Shown here: positions 24,506 through 33,112 of the stretch, in pieces
How positions within the stretch are numbered: position 1 is the stretch's first letter
Layout: each line of letters begins with the position of its first letter
Assembly: GCF_011764445.1 (NCBI RefSeq)
Contig: NZ_BLPG01000002.1
Location: forward strand, 620,001-684,000
Direction: 5' to 3'
Source of the DNA: Phytohabitans rumicis
GTDB lineage: Bacteria > Actinomycetota > Actinomycetes > Mycobacteriales > Micromonosporaceae
DNA: 64,000 nt
Translations under genes and position numbers: made by a program
The notes under the pieces: generated by a model
Told to the model about the DNA's origin: nothing
The model's input: only the letters and a program-made list of their open reading frames with translations
Databases searched by the model: none

Positions 24506-26648
24506 GGTTCGGTCCTTTCCACAACGTCCTGGGCAGGAAGGCGGGCCGGACGGATCCGCAGGCCCGCCAGGCAGTACGGGGTGTAGGCGAGCCCCGTCAC
24601 GTTGCCGCGGGCGACCAGGTCCCAGCGTGCCCGGCGCAGGGCGTCGCCGGCGGTCGCGCCGCGCATGAAGCGGGCCAGGAAGGACTCCATGAACAGGCTG
24701 GCCAGGCCCTGCTCGACGGCGACCTCGGTGCCGATCATCCCGGCCGCGCCGGCCCGCCGGACGAACGCCTCGACGAAGTTGCCGAGGGTGCCGCTGGTGA
24801 CGTCGACCGTGTGGCAGCCGTTGAGCACCACCAGCGGCCGGCGGGTCGCCCAGTGCCGGCTCGGCCAGGGCGCGTACGTCCAGGCGTCGACGTCCAGCGG
24901 GTCGACGTGCCCGCCGCCGAACACCAGGTACGACGAGGGCGGCTCCCGGTCGCTGGTCTGCCGGTATCCACAGTGGCAGTACAGGTAGGCGACGTCCATC
25001 GACTCGCCGGCGAGGGCGTGCGCCAGTGCCGTGGAGGAGTCGATGGTCGGGCTCGCCACGGCCGCGGCGCCCAGGGCGGCGCGCAGCGCGGAGACGTGCC
25101 GGACGGTGATCTCCGGCTCCAGGTCGGAGCCGGCGGCGAGCAGCACGGACGCGGGCGGGTCGGTTTCGGTGACGACGGTCGCCGGGTCGCGGTCGCCGGT
25201 GGGCGGCTGCTCCAGTTCACAGGACAGTCCCCAGAAGCCGAACAGGCACAGGACGTTGGTCGGCTGCGGGTGCGGGAAGGGGCAGTGCGCCGGCGGCGGG
25301 CCGCCCTCACCGCCGGGGCCGAACCGGTACACCGACTCGCACACCTGGTACGTGTCCGGCTCCGAGCCCACCGGCAGGTCGTACAGCATGGCCCAGGGGA
25401 CGAGGCGCTTGCCCTGGGCGGCGACGGCCTCGGCCACGCTGAGCACGGCGGGCCGGCCGCGCGCCCGCGCCTCCTGGCGGATCAGGTCCGGCAGCGCCCG
25501 CTCCACGTCCAGGTGCGGGAAGAGGCGGGTGTACACGCGCCGGCCGAACTCGGCCAGCTTGCGCAGGTCCGCCACGAACTCCTCGCGGGCTTGCGGTACT
25601 CCGCGTCGTACCGGCTGCTTTCGGCGCCGTTGGCCGCGGCGCTCAGGTGGGCGTCGTACAGCAGGTCGCGCTCGACGCGGACGGCCGCGTCGGCGAGGTT
25701 GGCTTCCACCGCGAACGGGTTGTCCACGAAGGACAGGCCGTTCACGATCAGCCGGGCGGCGGGGTCGTCGGGCACCAGGATGCTCGCGGTGCGCTCGGCG
25801 AGCGACCGCAGGTTCGCGAACGTGGTGGTCAGCCGGTAGATCAGGGTGGCGGTCGGGCCGCCGGCGGCGTCGCCGACGGGCAGCGCCAGCCGCTGCACGT
25901 GGACCGCGACGGCCTCGTAGTAGATGATCAGCTGGCCGCGCTCGGTGCCGCCGGCCGGCGTCGTCAGGCCGAAGCGCACCCACGGGCGGGGCGCGCACCG
26001 GGCGCCGTGCCCGCCGCCCGCGGGGCAGTCGCAGGCGAAGCTCTCCCCCTGTGCCGGCAGCGTGAACGCCGCGACCAGCGGCTGCGGCCGCGAGTCCAGC
26101 AGCAGCACCGCCCGCAGCGCCAGGTCGCCGTCCGGGAGCAGGTCGTCGGGCCACCCGCCGTCCGTCGTGGACAGCAGGCTGCCGCGCCGCGGGGCGCCGA
26201 TGTTGACCAGCAGCTCGTAGCGCGCGTCCGGGTACAGCGGCCGGTCCGGCGGGACCGGCTCGTCGGTGCCGCCGGCGGCGAGCACCGTGTTGACGAACCG
26301 GACCGGCGGCGGCGCCACGCGCTCGGCCGACGACGACGGGACGTCCGGCCGGTGGGTGGAGCCCGGCGGCCGCACGACACCGCCGACCCAGGCGGCGTGG
26401 CGGCGCACCGGCTCCGGCGCGGATACGGTGCTGTGCGGCTCGAGCCTGCTGTCGCGGGGGCGCAGCCGGTCGAGCTCGTCGAGGGCCAGTGCGAGCGCTT
26501 CGACGTCGCCGGCTTCGGCGGCGCGGTCCACCTCGTCGAGGATCTCCTCCACCCGCAGCCAGGCCGCTGGCGTGAGCCTGGCCCTCGCCACCAGGTCGGC
26601 GACGGTCGCGCGCAGCAGGGCCAACGCCTTGGCACGGGACACGGTCAC
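24502..26648 (-). CDS. CHAT-domain caspase-like protease, interrupted by one frameshift
   Basis: GTG 26648 opens with VTVSRAKALALLRATVADLV. About 90 residues of charged helix are followed by a beta-rich middle region. A C is missing from CCC near 25587-25589 (minus strand), after YDAEYRKP; adding it continues to EEFVADLRKLAEFGRRV and a C-terminal CHAT domain, 715 aa in all. The caspase-type dyad is visible: His in YLYCHCGYRQ and Cys in VVLNGCHTVDVTSG. The C-terminal part GLASLFMESFLARFMRGATA is typical of CHAT. It is divergent from a helical partner gene and coupled to a small membrane protein. Role in programmed response or defence is inferred. Confidence 0.75.
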
Positions 26649-26749
26649 GGTGCCGTATGGTATCCGCACCTGGTGGCCGGCGCCGCAGTCGCGAACACGA
26701 CAGGGGTACAGCACTTGAAAGCCGCCGCCGTGTGGGCTCAGCTAGTTCG

Positions 26750-28132
26750 ATGATGTCTGTGGACGAGCTGCGGGAGCGTGCCGTCGCGTTGCGGGAGCGG
26801 CGGGCCGCCGCCGACGCCGACCTGGTCCGGCGGATCGCGTCCGATGTGGAGGAGTACCGCGGCCACGTCGGCGAGCGCCGCACGCCGGAGCCGCCGGAGG
26901 AACTGACCCAGCGGCTGTGGCTGATGGGCTGGCTGATCTACGAGGCGTCGTGGGAGGCGGTCCAGCGGGTCGAGCCGGCGTTCGAGTCGCTCGGCGGGCA
27001 GCGGCAGGAGGACAGCGCGGCCGCGTACGAGCTGATCGCCCGGACCGCCGACGCCGCGCGGGGGCTGCCGTGGCCGGAGTTCGCGCCCCGGGCGCTCGGC
27101 GCCGTCCGCGCCCAGGCGCTCGCCGCGTCCAAACGCGACACCCCCATCGGGTACGACGAAGCGTGGATCCTGCACGACGAGGCGCGCGAGACGCACGACA
27201 ACTTCAGCGCGGCGCACGCCGGCGTGCGCGGCCCGAAGGACGAGTCCCCCGGGGACCCGGATCACCCGCGGGCCCGCTACCTGCTCGCGTTGGACGAGTT
27301 GGTGCTCCAGTTGGCGCTCGCCGAGACCGGCACGGCCTGCCGTACGGCGGAGCGGGTGATCGGCCGCTGGTCCGAGGAGGTGGCGGAGGCCGGCGGGGAC
27401 TGGACCGAGAACGACGACGCGCTGTGGACCCAGAAGCTGTTCCGCCAGCTGCACCGCGGGCTGCGCTACGGCGAGCAGGCGCTGGAGATCGCCGACGAGA
27501 TCCGCGACCGGCACCGCTTCGCGGCCAAGGTGGACGAGGACCGCCTCGCGTTGAAGACCGCCTACCAGAACCCGGGCATCATGACCGCCCGGGCGGGGCT
27601 GCTGGTGCTGGCGCTGTGCCCGGAGATGGAACGGCTGGGCCGCGACCCGGTGGATGGCTACGACACGTGGCAGCTGGCCCGCAAGGCCATGCTGGCGCGC
27701 GCCGCGCACGCGTACGCGAAGATCGGCGAGCGGGACGAGGACGGCGAACCGGTGCCGCTCAACAAGGCCCACCAGCGCTCGGCGGTGCAGCTGCGGCTCA
27801 ACTTCGCGATCCAGGCCCCCGGGTACGCGCCGGCACGCGAGCCGCTCTTCGACCCGGATCTGGAGCGGGACCCGCTCGACGGCGCGGCCCTGGAGGCGCT
27901 GTCGGGGTGGCTCGCCGAGGAGGTCGACGGCCGGCAGCGCGGCGACGCGAACGTCATCGGCAGCGCCACCATGCCGAGCTTCATCCGTTCCGTGGAGGCC
28001 GGCCAGGTCGCGTTCGGCGCGCCGGCCGGATACCGGGACTGGCGGCGGCGCTGGCCCCAGCTCGACCGGTACGTCCACGAGTCCGGCCGGGCGGAGCGGG
28101 TGGCGCGGGCGCTGGACGCCAGCGCCGCCTGA
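26750..28132 (+). CDS. Large helical protein associated with CHAT genes, unknown function
   Basis: 460 aa starting at ATG 26750 (a second ATG follows at once). Predicted to be almost entirely alpha-helical, with no signal or membrane segment. Residues about 243-262 (ALEIADEIRDRHRFAAKVDE) and the following 35 residues resemble a segment of the next CHAT protein (ALAIADRIRGRWRVIARSQG), hinting at a shared helical repeat. It lies between two CHAT genes, divergent from one and tail-to-tail with the other (stops adjacent at 28132/28133). Perhaps a sensor or adaptor. Confidence 0.65.
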   Translation: MMSVDELRERAVALRERRAAADADLVRRIASDVEEYRGHVGERRTPEPPEELTQRLWLMGWLIYEASWEAVQRVEPAFESLGGQRQEDSAAAYELIARTADAARGLPWPEFAPRALGAVRAQALAASKRDTPIGYDEAWILHDEARETHDNFSAAHAGVRGPKDESPGDPDHPRARYLLALDELVLQLALAETGTACRTAERVIGRWSEEVAEAGGDWTENDDALWTQKLFRQLHRGLRYGEQALEIADEIRDRHRFAAKVDEDRLALKTAYQNPGIMTARAGLLVLALCPEMERLGRDPVDGYDTWQLARKAMLARAAHAYAKIGERDEDGEPVPLNKAHQRSAVQLRLNFAIQAPGYAPAREPLFDPDLERDPLDGAALEALSGWLAEEVDGRQRGDANVIGSATMPSFIRSVEAGQVAFGAPAGYRDWRRRWPQLDRYVHESGRAERVARALDASAA

Positions 28133-30571
28133 TCAGCGCACGTACGCGGCGAGCAGGGCCCACGCGTACTCGCTGCGCCACAGCATCGTGCGCTGGGCCC
28201 GGCGCAGCGCCACGTCCAGCCGTACCCCGCCGGCCCGGACCTGGACGACCAGGTCCGCGGCGAGGCCCGCCGTCGGACGGTCCCACACCGTGTCGATCGC
28301 GGCGACCACGCAGCGGCCACCGCCGGTGAGCACCGCCATCACGAAGCTGAGCGGTTCGGCGTCCTCCGGGTTGACCAGCCGGCCGATGTGGCAGGAGGCC
28401 ATCAGCACCGACCCGGGCCAGGGCAGGGCCAGCGCGTGGCCGGCCGACAGCCGCTCCGGCAGCCGCACGTGCTGGCTCAGGTCCAGGCCGCCGCCGTGCG
28501 CGGCGACGTGCACGAACCCCCAGCCGGCCGCCGGATCCGCCAGGGCCTCGGCCAGCCCGCGACCCAATGCGACCGGCGCCGGGTTCGGGTCCGGGGCGAC
28601 CGTGCAGTGGTGCGGCGGGACCCGACCGCCCGGCCGGATCCCCCAGGCGGCGCACTCGTCGTGGATGTCGATGGCCTTCAGGCCGGCATCCGCGTTCTCG
28701 TCGGCGCCGACCAGCCGCACCAGCGCCGGGCCGGTCACCGCCGGCGGGTACGCGTCGGACAGGCAGGTGAGCACCGGGGTCTGGGCCACCACGGCGCGGT
28801 CGATCAGGCGGGTGCCCGCGTCGAGCCGCAGCGCCGGCCACGGCAGCAGGCTCAGCGCCGAGTGGGCGCAGATGAGCAGCTCGGCAGGGTCGTCGTCGGT
28901 GCGCGCCAGCAGCTGGCCGGTCAGCGCGGCGGGCAGCAGCTCGCCGGCGAGCCCGCGCCAGTCCGGCCCGTCGCCGGGTGTGGCGTCCGCGAGCCGGTTC
29001 ACCCACGGCCTCCGGCCGGGGGCGTCGTCGAAGTACGCCTCGAACGCGCCGCCGGGCTCGAAGCGCTCGAACGTCACGTCGCCGTCCGGGGTGATCAGGG
29101 TCCGGAACCAGTTCAGCGCCGCCGACCCTGCCCGGGGCGGGGTGAGCGTGTCGGGCAGGGCGGCGTAGTCCACCGCGTACCGGCGGCCGACCCGCTCCAG
29201 CAGCCGCGGCAGGTCGGCGGGCGTGGGCAGCACGGTGTCGGCGAGCATCGCGGAGAACGCGTTGCGCAGCTCCTGCCGGCGGTCGGCCAGCTCCTCCTCG
29301 GCCACCCGGGTCGACGCGCCGCTGGTACGGGGGTCGGCCAGCTCCTCCTCCGCCGTGATGATCTCGTCCAGCACGGTACGGACGCGGTCGTTGACGATCA
29401 GCGTCCTGCCTGTCCGCATCCGGCTGGCGAAGCCGGTCTGCTTGGCCGACAGGGTGACCCGCAGCCCCAGCTCGGCGGCCGCCCGGCCGGCCAGCCGCGA
29501 GGTGAGCAGGGCGATGTCGCCGTACAGCCGGCGGAAGGCGATCGCCAGCGGCCCCTGGGACCGGGCGATGACGCGCCAGCGGCCCCGGATGCGGTCGGCG
29601 ATGGCCAGCGCCTCGTCGGCGAGGGCGACCACCGCCGCGGCCTGGGGCTCGTCGCGGGCCGCCAGGTACTCGCCGAGGGCAAGCGTGACCGACAGCAGCC
29701 GTACGTCGCGCTGCTCCTCCTGGCTGCGGGTGCGCCGCGGGGGCAGCCCCACGCCGGCCACCAGGTGCTCGCGGGCCTGCACCAGGCGGCCGAGGGCAGC
29801 ATCGGGACCACCCGGGCCACGCTCGCCGTCCGCCCACGCCGCCAGCCCGAGTACGAAGTGGACGCGGTCCCGGGTGTCCAGGTTGGCCACCCGGTCCTGG
29901 GTCCAGTGCAGCTCGTCGGACTCGATCAGCGCCTGCCGCACCTGCGCCGGCTGTCCCTTGCGGATCAGGCAGACGCCCAGCTCGTACTCGTACATCGCCC
30001 GGTAGCGCTCGACGGCGCCGGCGAGGAAGTAGTCGTCCGGCCGGGTCGCCAGGTCCTGGGCGCCGTCCAGGTCGCCGCGCAGCCGGCGGTCCCGGACCGT
30101 CTCGTACGTGGTCATGACGCCGAGGCCCAGCGAGCGGTCCAGCGGGGCGTCCCACCGCCGGTCCGCGGGGTCGACCAGCTCGGCCGCGGCGCGCTCGTAC
30201 AGCCGCTCGGTCTCCTCGTCGGGCACCGGCACGCCGTCGACGGTCGGCGTGATGCCGACCAGCCGGCAGAACCGGACGATCACGGCGGCGTGCCGGTAGG
30301 CGTGGTTGCGAACCGCCCACTCCTGGGAACTCTCGGCGAGGGTCAGTTGGCGCCGCAGGGCGTACCCGAAAAGGTCCTGCTCGCCGCCGATCACGCGCTC
30401 CAGGGCGGCGCGCTGAGCGGCGCCGGCGCCCAGCGGGCGCGCCGGGGCGTCCCGCTCCTGCACGATGCCCACCGCCGCCTCGGCGTCCTGGGCCAGCGAC
30501 AGCAGGTCGTCGCGGGCCAGCACCCGGCGGACCGGGGCGGAGACGGGATCCTCCGGCGCCACCGCGGTCAC
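28133..30571 (-). CDS. Helical-repeat CHAT protease of a MoxR-VWA operon
   Basis: 812-aa protein. Residues 1-~500 are helical and TPR-like. The C-terminal ~300 residues form a CHAT caspase-like domain with His692 (VHVAAHGGG) and Cys727 (LMASCHIGRLVN) in the expected order, and the end motif ALRRAQRTMLWRSEYAWALL. GTG 30571 overlaps the VWA stop by 4 bp, giving a MoxR > VWA > CHAT operon. In ternary MoxR-VWA systems the third protein carries the output, here proteolysis; targets are unknown. Confidence 0.8.
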   Translation of the reverse strand: MTAVAPEDPVSAPVRRVLARDDLLSLAQDAEAAVGIVQERDAPARPLGAGAAQRAALERVIGGEQDLFGYALRRQLTLAESSQEWAVRNHAYRHAAVIVRFCRLVGITPTVDGVPVPDEETERLYERAAAELVDPADRRWDAPLDRSLGLGVMTTYETVRDRRLRGDLDGAQDLATRPDDYFLAGAVERYRAMYEYELGVCLIRKGQPAQVRQALIESDELHWTQDRVANLDTRDRVHFVLGLAAWADGERGPGGPDAALGRLVQAREHLVAGVGLPPRRTRSQEEQRDVRLLSVTLALGEYLAARDEPQAAAVVALADEALAIADRIRGRWRVIARSQGPLAIAFRRLYGDIALLTSRLAGRAAAELGLRVTLSAKQTGFASRMRTGRTLIVNDRVRTVLDEIITAEEELADPRTSGASTRVAEEELADRRQELRNAFSAMLADTVLPTPADLPRLLERVGRRYAVDYAALPDTLTPPRAGSAALNWFRTLITPDGDVTFERFEPGGAFEAYFDDAPGRRPWVNRLADATPGDGPDWRGLAGELLPAALTGQLLARTDDDPAELLICAHSALSLLPWPALRLDAGTRLIDRAVVAQTPVLTCLSDAYPPAVTGPALVRLVGADENADAGLKAIDIHDECAAWGIRPGGRVPPHHCTVAPDPNPAPVALGRGLAEALADPAAGWGFVHVAAHGGGLDLSQHVRLPERLSAGHALALPWPGSVLMASCHIGRLVNPEDAEPLSFVMAVLTGGGRCVVAAIDTVWDRPTAGLAADLVVQVRAGGVRLDVALRRAQRTMLWRSEYAWALLAAYVR

Positions 30572-31659
30572 CGGCGCGAGACCAGCTCGGCCAGCGATCG
30601 CAGCGCGGCGTAGCTGTGCCCCGGCACGACCTCGTGGATGTCGCGGCGGCCGTGCCGCAGCACCGGCGCGGCGTCCACGTGCCCGTGCCGGCCGGCCAGC
30701 GGGTTGACCCACACCAGCCGGTACGCCAGCCGGGACAGGCGGGCCACCCGGCGGATCAGGACGGCCGGCTGGCCGCCGTGGTCCCAGCCGTCCGAGGCGA
30801 TCACGACGACCGCCGACCGGACCGCCCGCCGCCGGTCGCCGGGGCGCAGCAGGTCGGCGAGGCCCGCGCCGAGGCGAGTGCCGCCACCCCGGGGGCGCAA
30901 CGCGAGCACGCCGCCGAGCGCGGCCTCCGGATCGGGGGTACGCAGCGCGGCGGTGATCGGGACGAGCCCGGTGCCGACCGTGAAGACCTCGGTCGTGGCC
31001 GGCCCGGTACGCACCGCCGCGTGGGCGAAGCGCAGCAGCGGGTCGGCGTACGCCGCCACGGACAGGCTGACGTCGATCAGCAGCACCAGGCGGCGGGGGC
31101 GGCGGGTCCGGCGCCGGTACCTCAGGCGGGCCGGCTCGCCGCAGGTGCGCAGCATGGCGCGGGCGGTGCGGCCCAGGTCGACGCGGTGCCGGCCGCCGGG
31201 CACCTGCCGTACCGCCCGGCGGGTCCCGGGCCTGGGCCGCAGGGCCGCGATCCAGGCGTTCGCCTCGGCGCGCTCGGCCGGCGCCAGTTCGGTCAGGTCG
31301 CGTTCGGCCCAGCCGGCGGTGCCTACGGGCGTGGGCTCGTCGGCGGCGGTTGCCGTGCCCGGGACGGGCGCGCCGCCGGCCGGCGGGGGCGCGGCGCCCT
31401 CCCCCGGCACCTGGACGGCGACCAGCGGCACCGGCTCGCCGAACCAGGCGCCGAAGACGGCGTCGAACACCGGCAGGTCGTCGCGCCGGGAGCAGAACGC
31501 GAGCCGGGTGGCCCAGTAGATGCCCGCCCGCCCACGCGGGCCGAGCTGCAGCAGCGCGCGGGCGGCCAGGCCCAGCCGCGCGAGGTCCGCCTTGAGGCCG
31601 GCCGCGCGCAGGGCGTTCGCGAACCCGGTCAGCTCGGCGGCCAGGTCGCCGCCGGTCAT
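30568..31659 (-). CDS. VWA-domain protein of a MoxR ternary system
   Basis: 363 aa. An N-terminal helical region and a Pro/Ala linker (85-115) precede a von Willebrand A domain whose metal site reads LVLLIDVSLS (Asp196, Ser198, Ser200). Later motifs GGGTRLGAGL and VVVIASDGWDHGG fit the CoxE-like group. Such proteins bind a MoxR ATPase partner and switch with metal and ligand binding. 4-bp overlaps with both neighbours show tight coupling. Confidence 0.85.
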   Translation of the reverse strand: MTGGDLAAELTGFANALRAAGLKADLARLGLAARALLQLGPRGRAGIYWATRLAFCSRRDDLPVFDAVFGAWFGEPVPLVAVQVPGEGAAPPPAGGAPVPGTATAADEPTPVGTAGWAERDLTELAPAERAEANAWIAALRPRPGTRRAVRQVPGGRHRVDLGRTARAMLRTCGEPARLRYRRRTRRPRRLVLLIDVSLSVAAYADPLLRFAHAAVRTGPATTEVFTVGTGLVPITAALRTPDPEAALGGVLALRPRGGGTRLGAGLADLLRPGDRRRAVRSAVVVIASDGWDHGGQPAVLIRRVARLSRLAYRLVWVNPLAGRHGHVDAAPVLRHGRRDIHEVVPGHSYAALRSLAELVSRR

Positions 31660-32534
31660 CCCGGCATCAGGCGGGGCAGCAGCGCGCGCACCTTCTCCCA
31701 GTCGTCGCGGTGCTTCACCACGGTGCCGAGGGCCGCCGCGGTGCGCCGCGGATCCAGCACGTCCGCGCCCAGGGCGAGCACGCCCTGGGCCAGGCAGACC
31801 GACTCGGCCACGCCGGGCTGCTTGACCAGCTCGACCCGGCGCAGCTCGACCATCAGGGTGGCGACCTGCCGGGCCAGCGGCTCGCAGCCGTCCGGCAGGT
31901 TACGGCGCACGATGTCGGTCTCCCGGTCCAGCTCCGGGTGGTCGATCCAGTGGTAGACGCACCGGCGTTTGATGGCGTCGTGGACGTCCCGCGTCTGGTT
32001 GGAGGTGAGGACGACCATCGGCGGCGCGGGCGCGCTGATCCGCTCCCCCAGTTCCGGAATGGACACCGCGTAGTCGTCGAGCACCTCGAGCAGGAACGCC
32101 TCGAACTCGTCGTCGGCCCGGTCGATCTCGTCGATGAGCAGTACCACGGCCGGGCTCTCCCGGATCGCCTTCAGGATCGGCCGTTCGATGAGAAACCGTT
32201 CCTCGTACAGCGAGGCGCTGGACGGCTTGCGGCCGCCCGCCTCGGCCGCGCGCAGTTCCAGGATCTGGCCGGGAAAGTTCCAGTCGTAAAGCGCCTGGGA
32301 CGCCTCGATGCCGCCGTAGCACTGTAGGCGGCGAAACGGCACGCCCATCGCGGCGGCGAGGGTACGCGCGAAGACCGTCTTTCCGACGCCGGGCTCGCCC
32401 TCCAGGAATAGCGGACGGCCGAGCTTGCGCGCCACGAAGGCGGCGGTGGCGAGTCCTTCGTCGGCCAGATAGTTCTGCACGTCGAGAGCGGCCGCGAGCT
32501 CCTCGGGGCTGGCGAAGTCCGGCGCGGTCACCAT
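31656..32534 (-). CDS. MoxR-type AAA ATPase
   Basis: 292 aa, full length for MoxR. Walker A GEPGVGKT (46-53), Walker B VVLLIDEIDRAD (Asp135, Glu136), sensor-1 region MVVLTSNQTRDVHDA and the arginine-finger region AIKRRCVYHW are intact. MoxR ATPases remodel or load metals and partners together with VWA proteins. It is the first gene of the minus-strand operon and is divergent from the ubiquitin-like operon 316 bp away. Confidence 0.9.
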   Translation of the reverse strand: MVTAPDFASPEELAAALDVQNYLADEGLATAAFVARKLGRPLFLEGEPGVGKTVFARTLAAAMGVPFRRLQCYGGIEASQALYDWNFPGQILELRAAEAGGRKPSSASLYEERFLIERPILKAIRESPAVVLLIDEIDRADDEFEAFLLEVLDDYAVSIPELGERISAPAPPMVVLTSNQTRDVHDAIKRRCVYHWIDHPELDRETDIVRRNLPDGCEPLARQVATLMVELRRVELVKQPGVAESVCLAQGVLALGADVLDPRRTAAALGTVVKHRDDWEKVRALLPRLMPG

Positions 32535-32770
32535 CCGAGCATCGCGGGACGGAAAGACGATGTCGATCGGCTGGACGGCGGATCCCCGACGGGTACATTC
32601 TCCTCAGTGGACGGTGTGCGCAGTCGGGTTTTTGACACCCCGATGTCCGGCGCGTTCTCAAGGACCCCGAGCGGCTATTGCGGAACCTCTCCTCCGAACG
32701 TAGGAAATGGCGCTCGTCTTCTCCTTGATCGACAATAACAACGGCGGTAATCGCGGGGCAGCCAACGGGA

Positions 32771-32799
32771 TTGACACGATAGGTAGCCTGTGCTCAATC
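32771..32799 (+). promoter_or_regulatory. Putative promoter of the ubiquitin-like operon
   Basis: TTGACA at 32771-32776, a 17-bp spacer and a weak -10 TCAATC at 32794-32799, about 50 bp before the Ubl start. The surrounding gap 32535-32849 is AT-richer than its neighbours; nothing else was recognised in it. Confidence 0.45.
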
Positions 32800-32849
32800 T
32801 TTCGATACCGCGATTGTTCGCGATTCTCGCGTGCTCCAGAAAGGCATTG

Positions 32850-33101
32850 ATGAGCGCTACCGTCACGTTCCGGAACGCGATCACGGACGCCCGCCAGGAG
32901 GTCCAGGTCGCCCCGGGACAGACCGTACGGCAAGCCGTGGAAAACAGCGGCTTCGTCGCCGCGGGCAGCGCGTTCAGCGTCCGCGACAAGAATGGCCAGG
33001 TAGTCGACGACCAGCCCGCGACCACGCACGCGAACACCGTGCTGTCGGTGGGCCTGCCCGGCGACCGGGTTGTCGGCGGCGGCCTCCGCCCACCCGACTG
33101 A
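32850..33101 (+). CDS. Ubiquitin-like beta-grasp protein with processable Gly-Gly tail
   Basis: 83 aa. ATG 32850 follows AGAAAGG at 5 nt. The sequence fits a beta-grasp fold: TVTFRNAITDARQEVQV hairpin, helix TVRQAVENSGF, then AFSVRDKNGQVV and TVLSVGLPG strands. It ends VVGGGLRPPD, so a Gly-Gly (77-78) is followed by five residues that a JAMM protease could remove, as in ubiquitin precursors. First gene of an operon with E1, E2-like, JAMM and CDC48-like proteins, which favours protein conjugation over a ThiS/MoaD sulfur-carrier role. Too short for a multi-ubiquitin. Confidence 0.8.
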   Translation: MSATVTFRNAITDARQEVQVAPGQTVRQAVENSGFVAAGSAFSVRDKNGQVVDDQPATTHANTVLSVGLPGDRVVGGGLRPPD

Positions 33102-33112
33102 CAGCCGGGGCC

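Noticed and set aside
24197-32534. Bacterial gasdermin partner of the CHAT proteases
   Set aside because: The only small membrane protein is 102 aa with three helices, much shorter than gasdermins and without their beta-rich pore domain.
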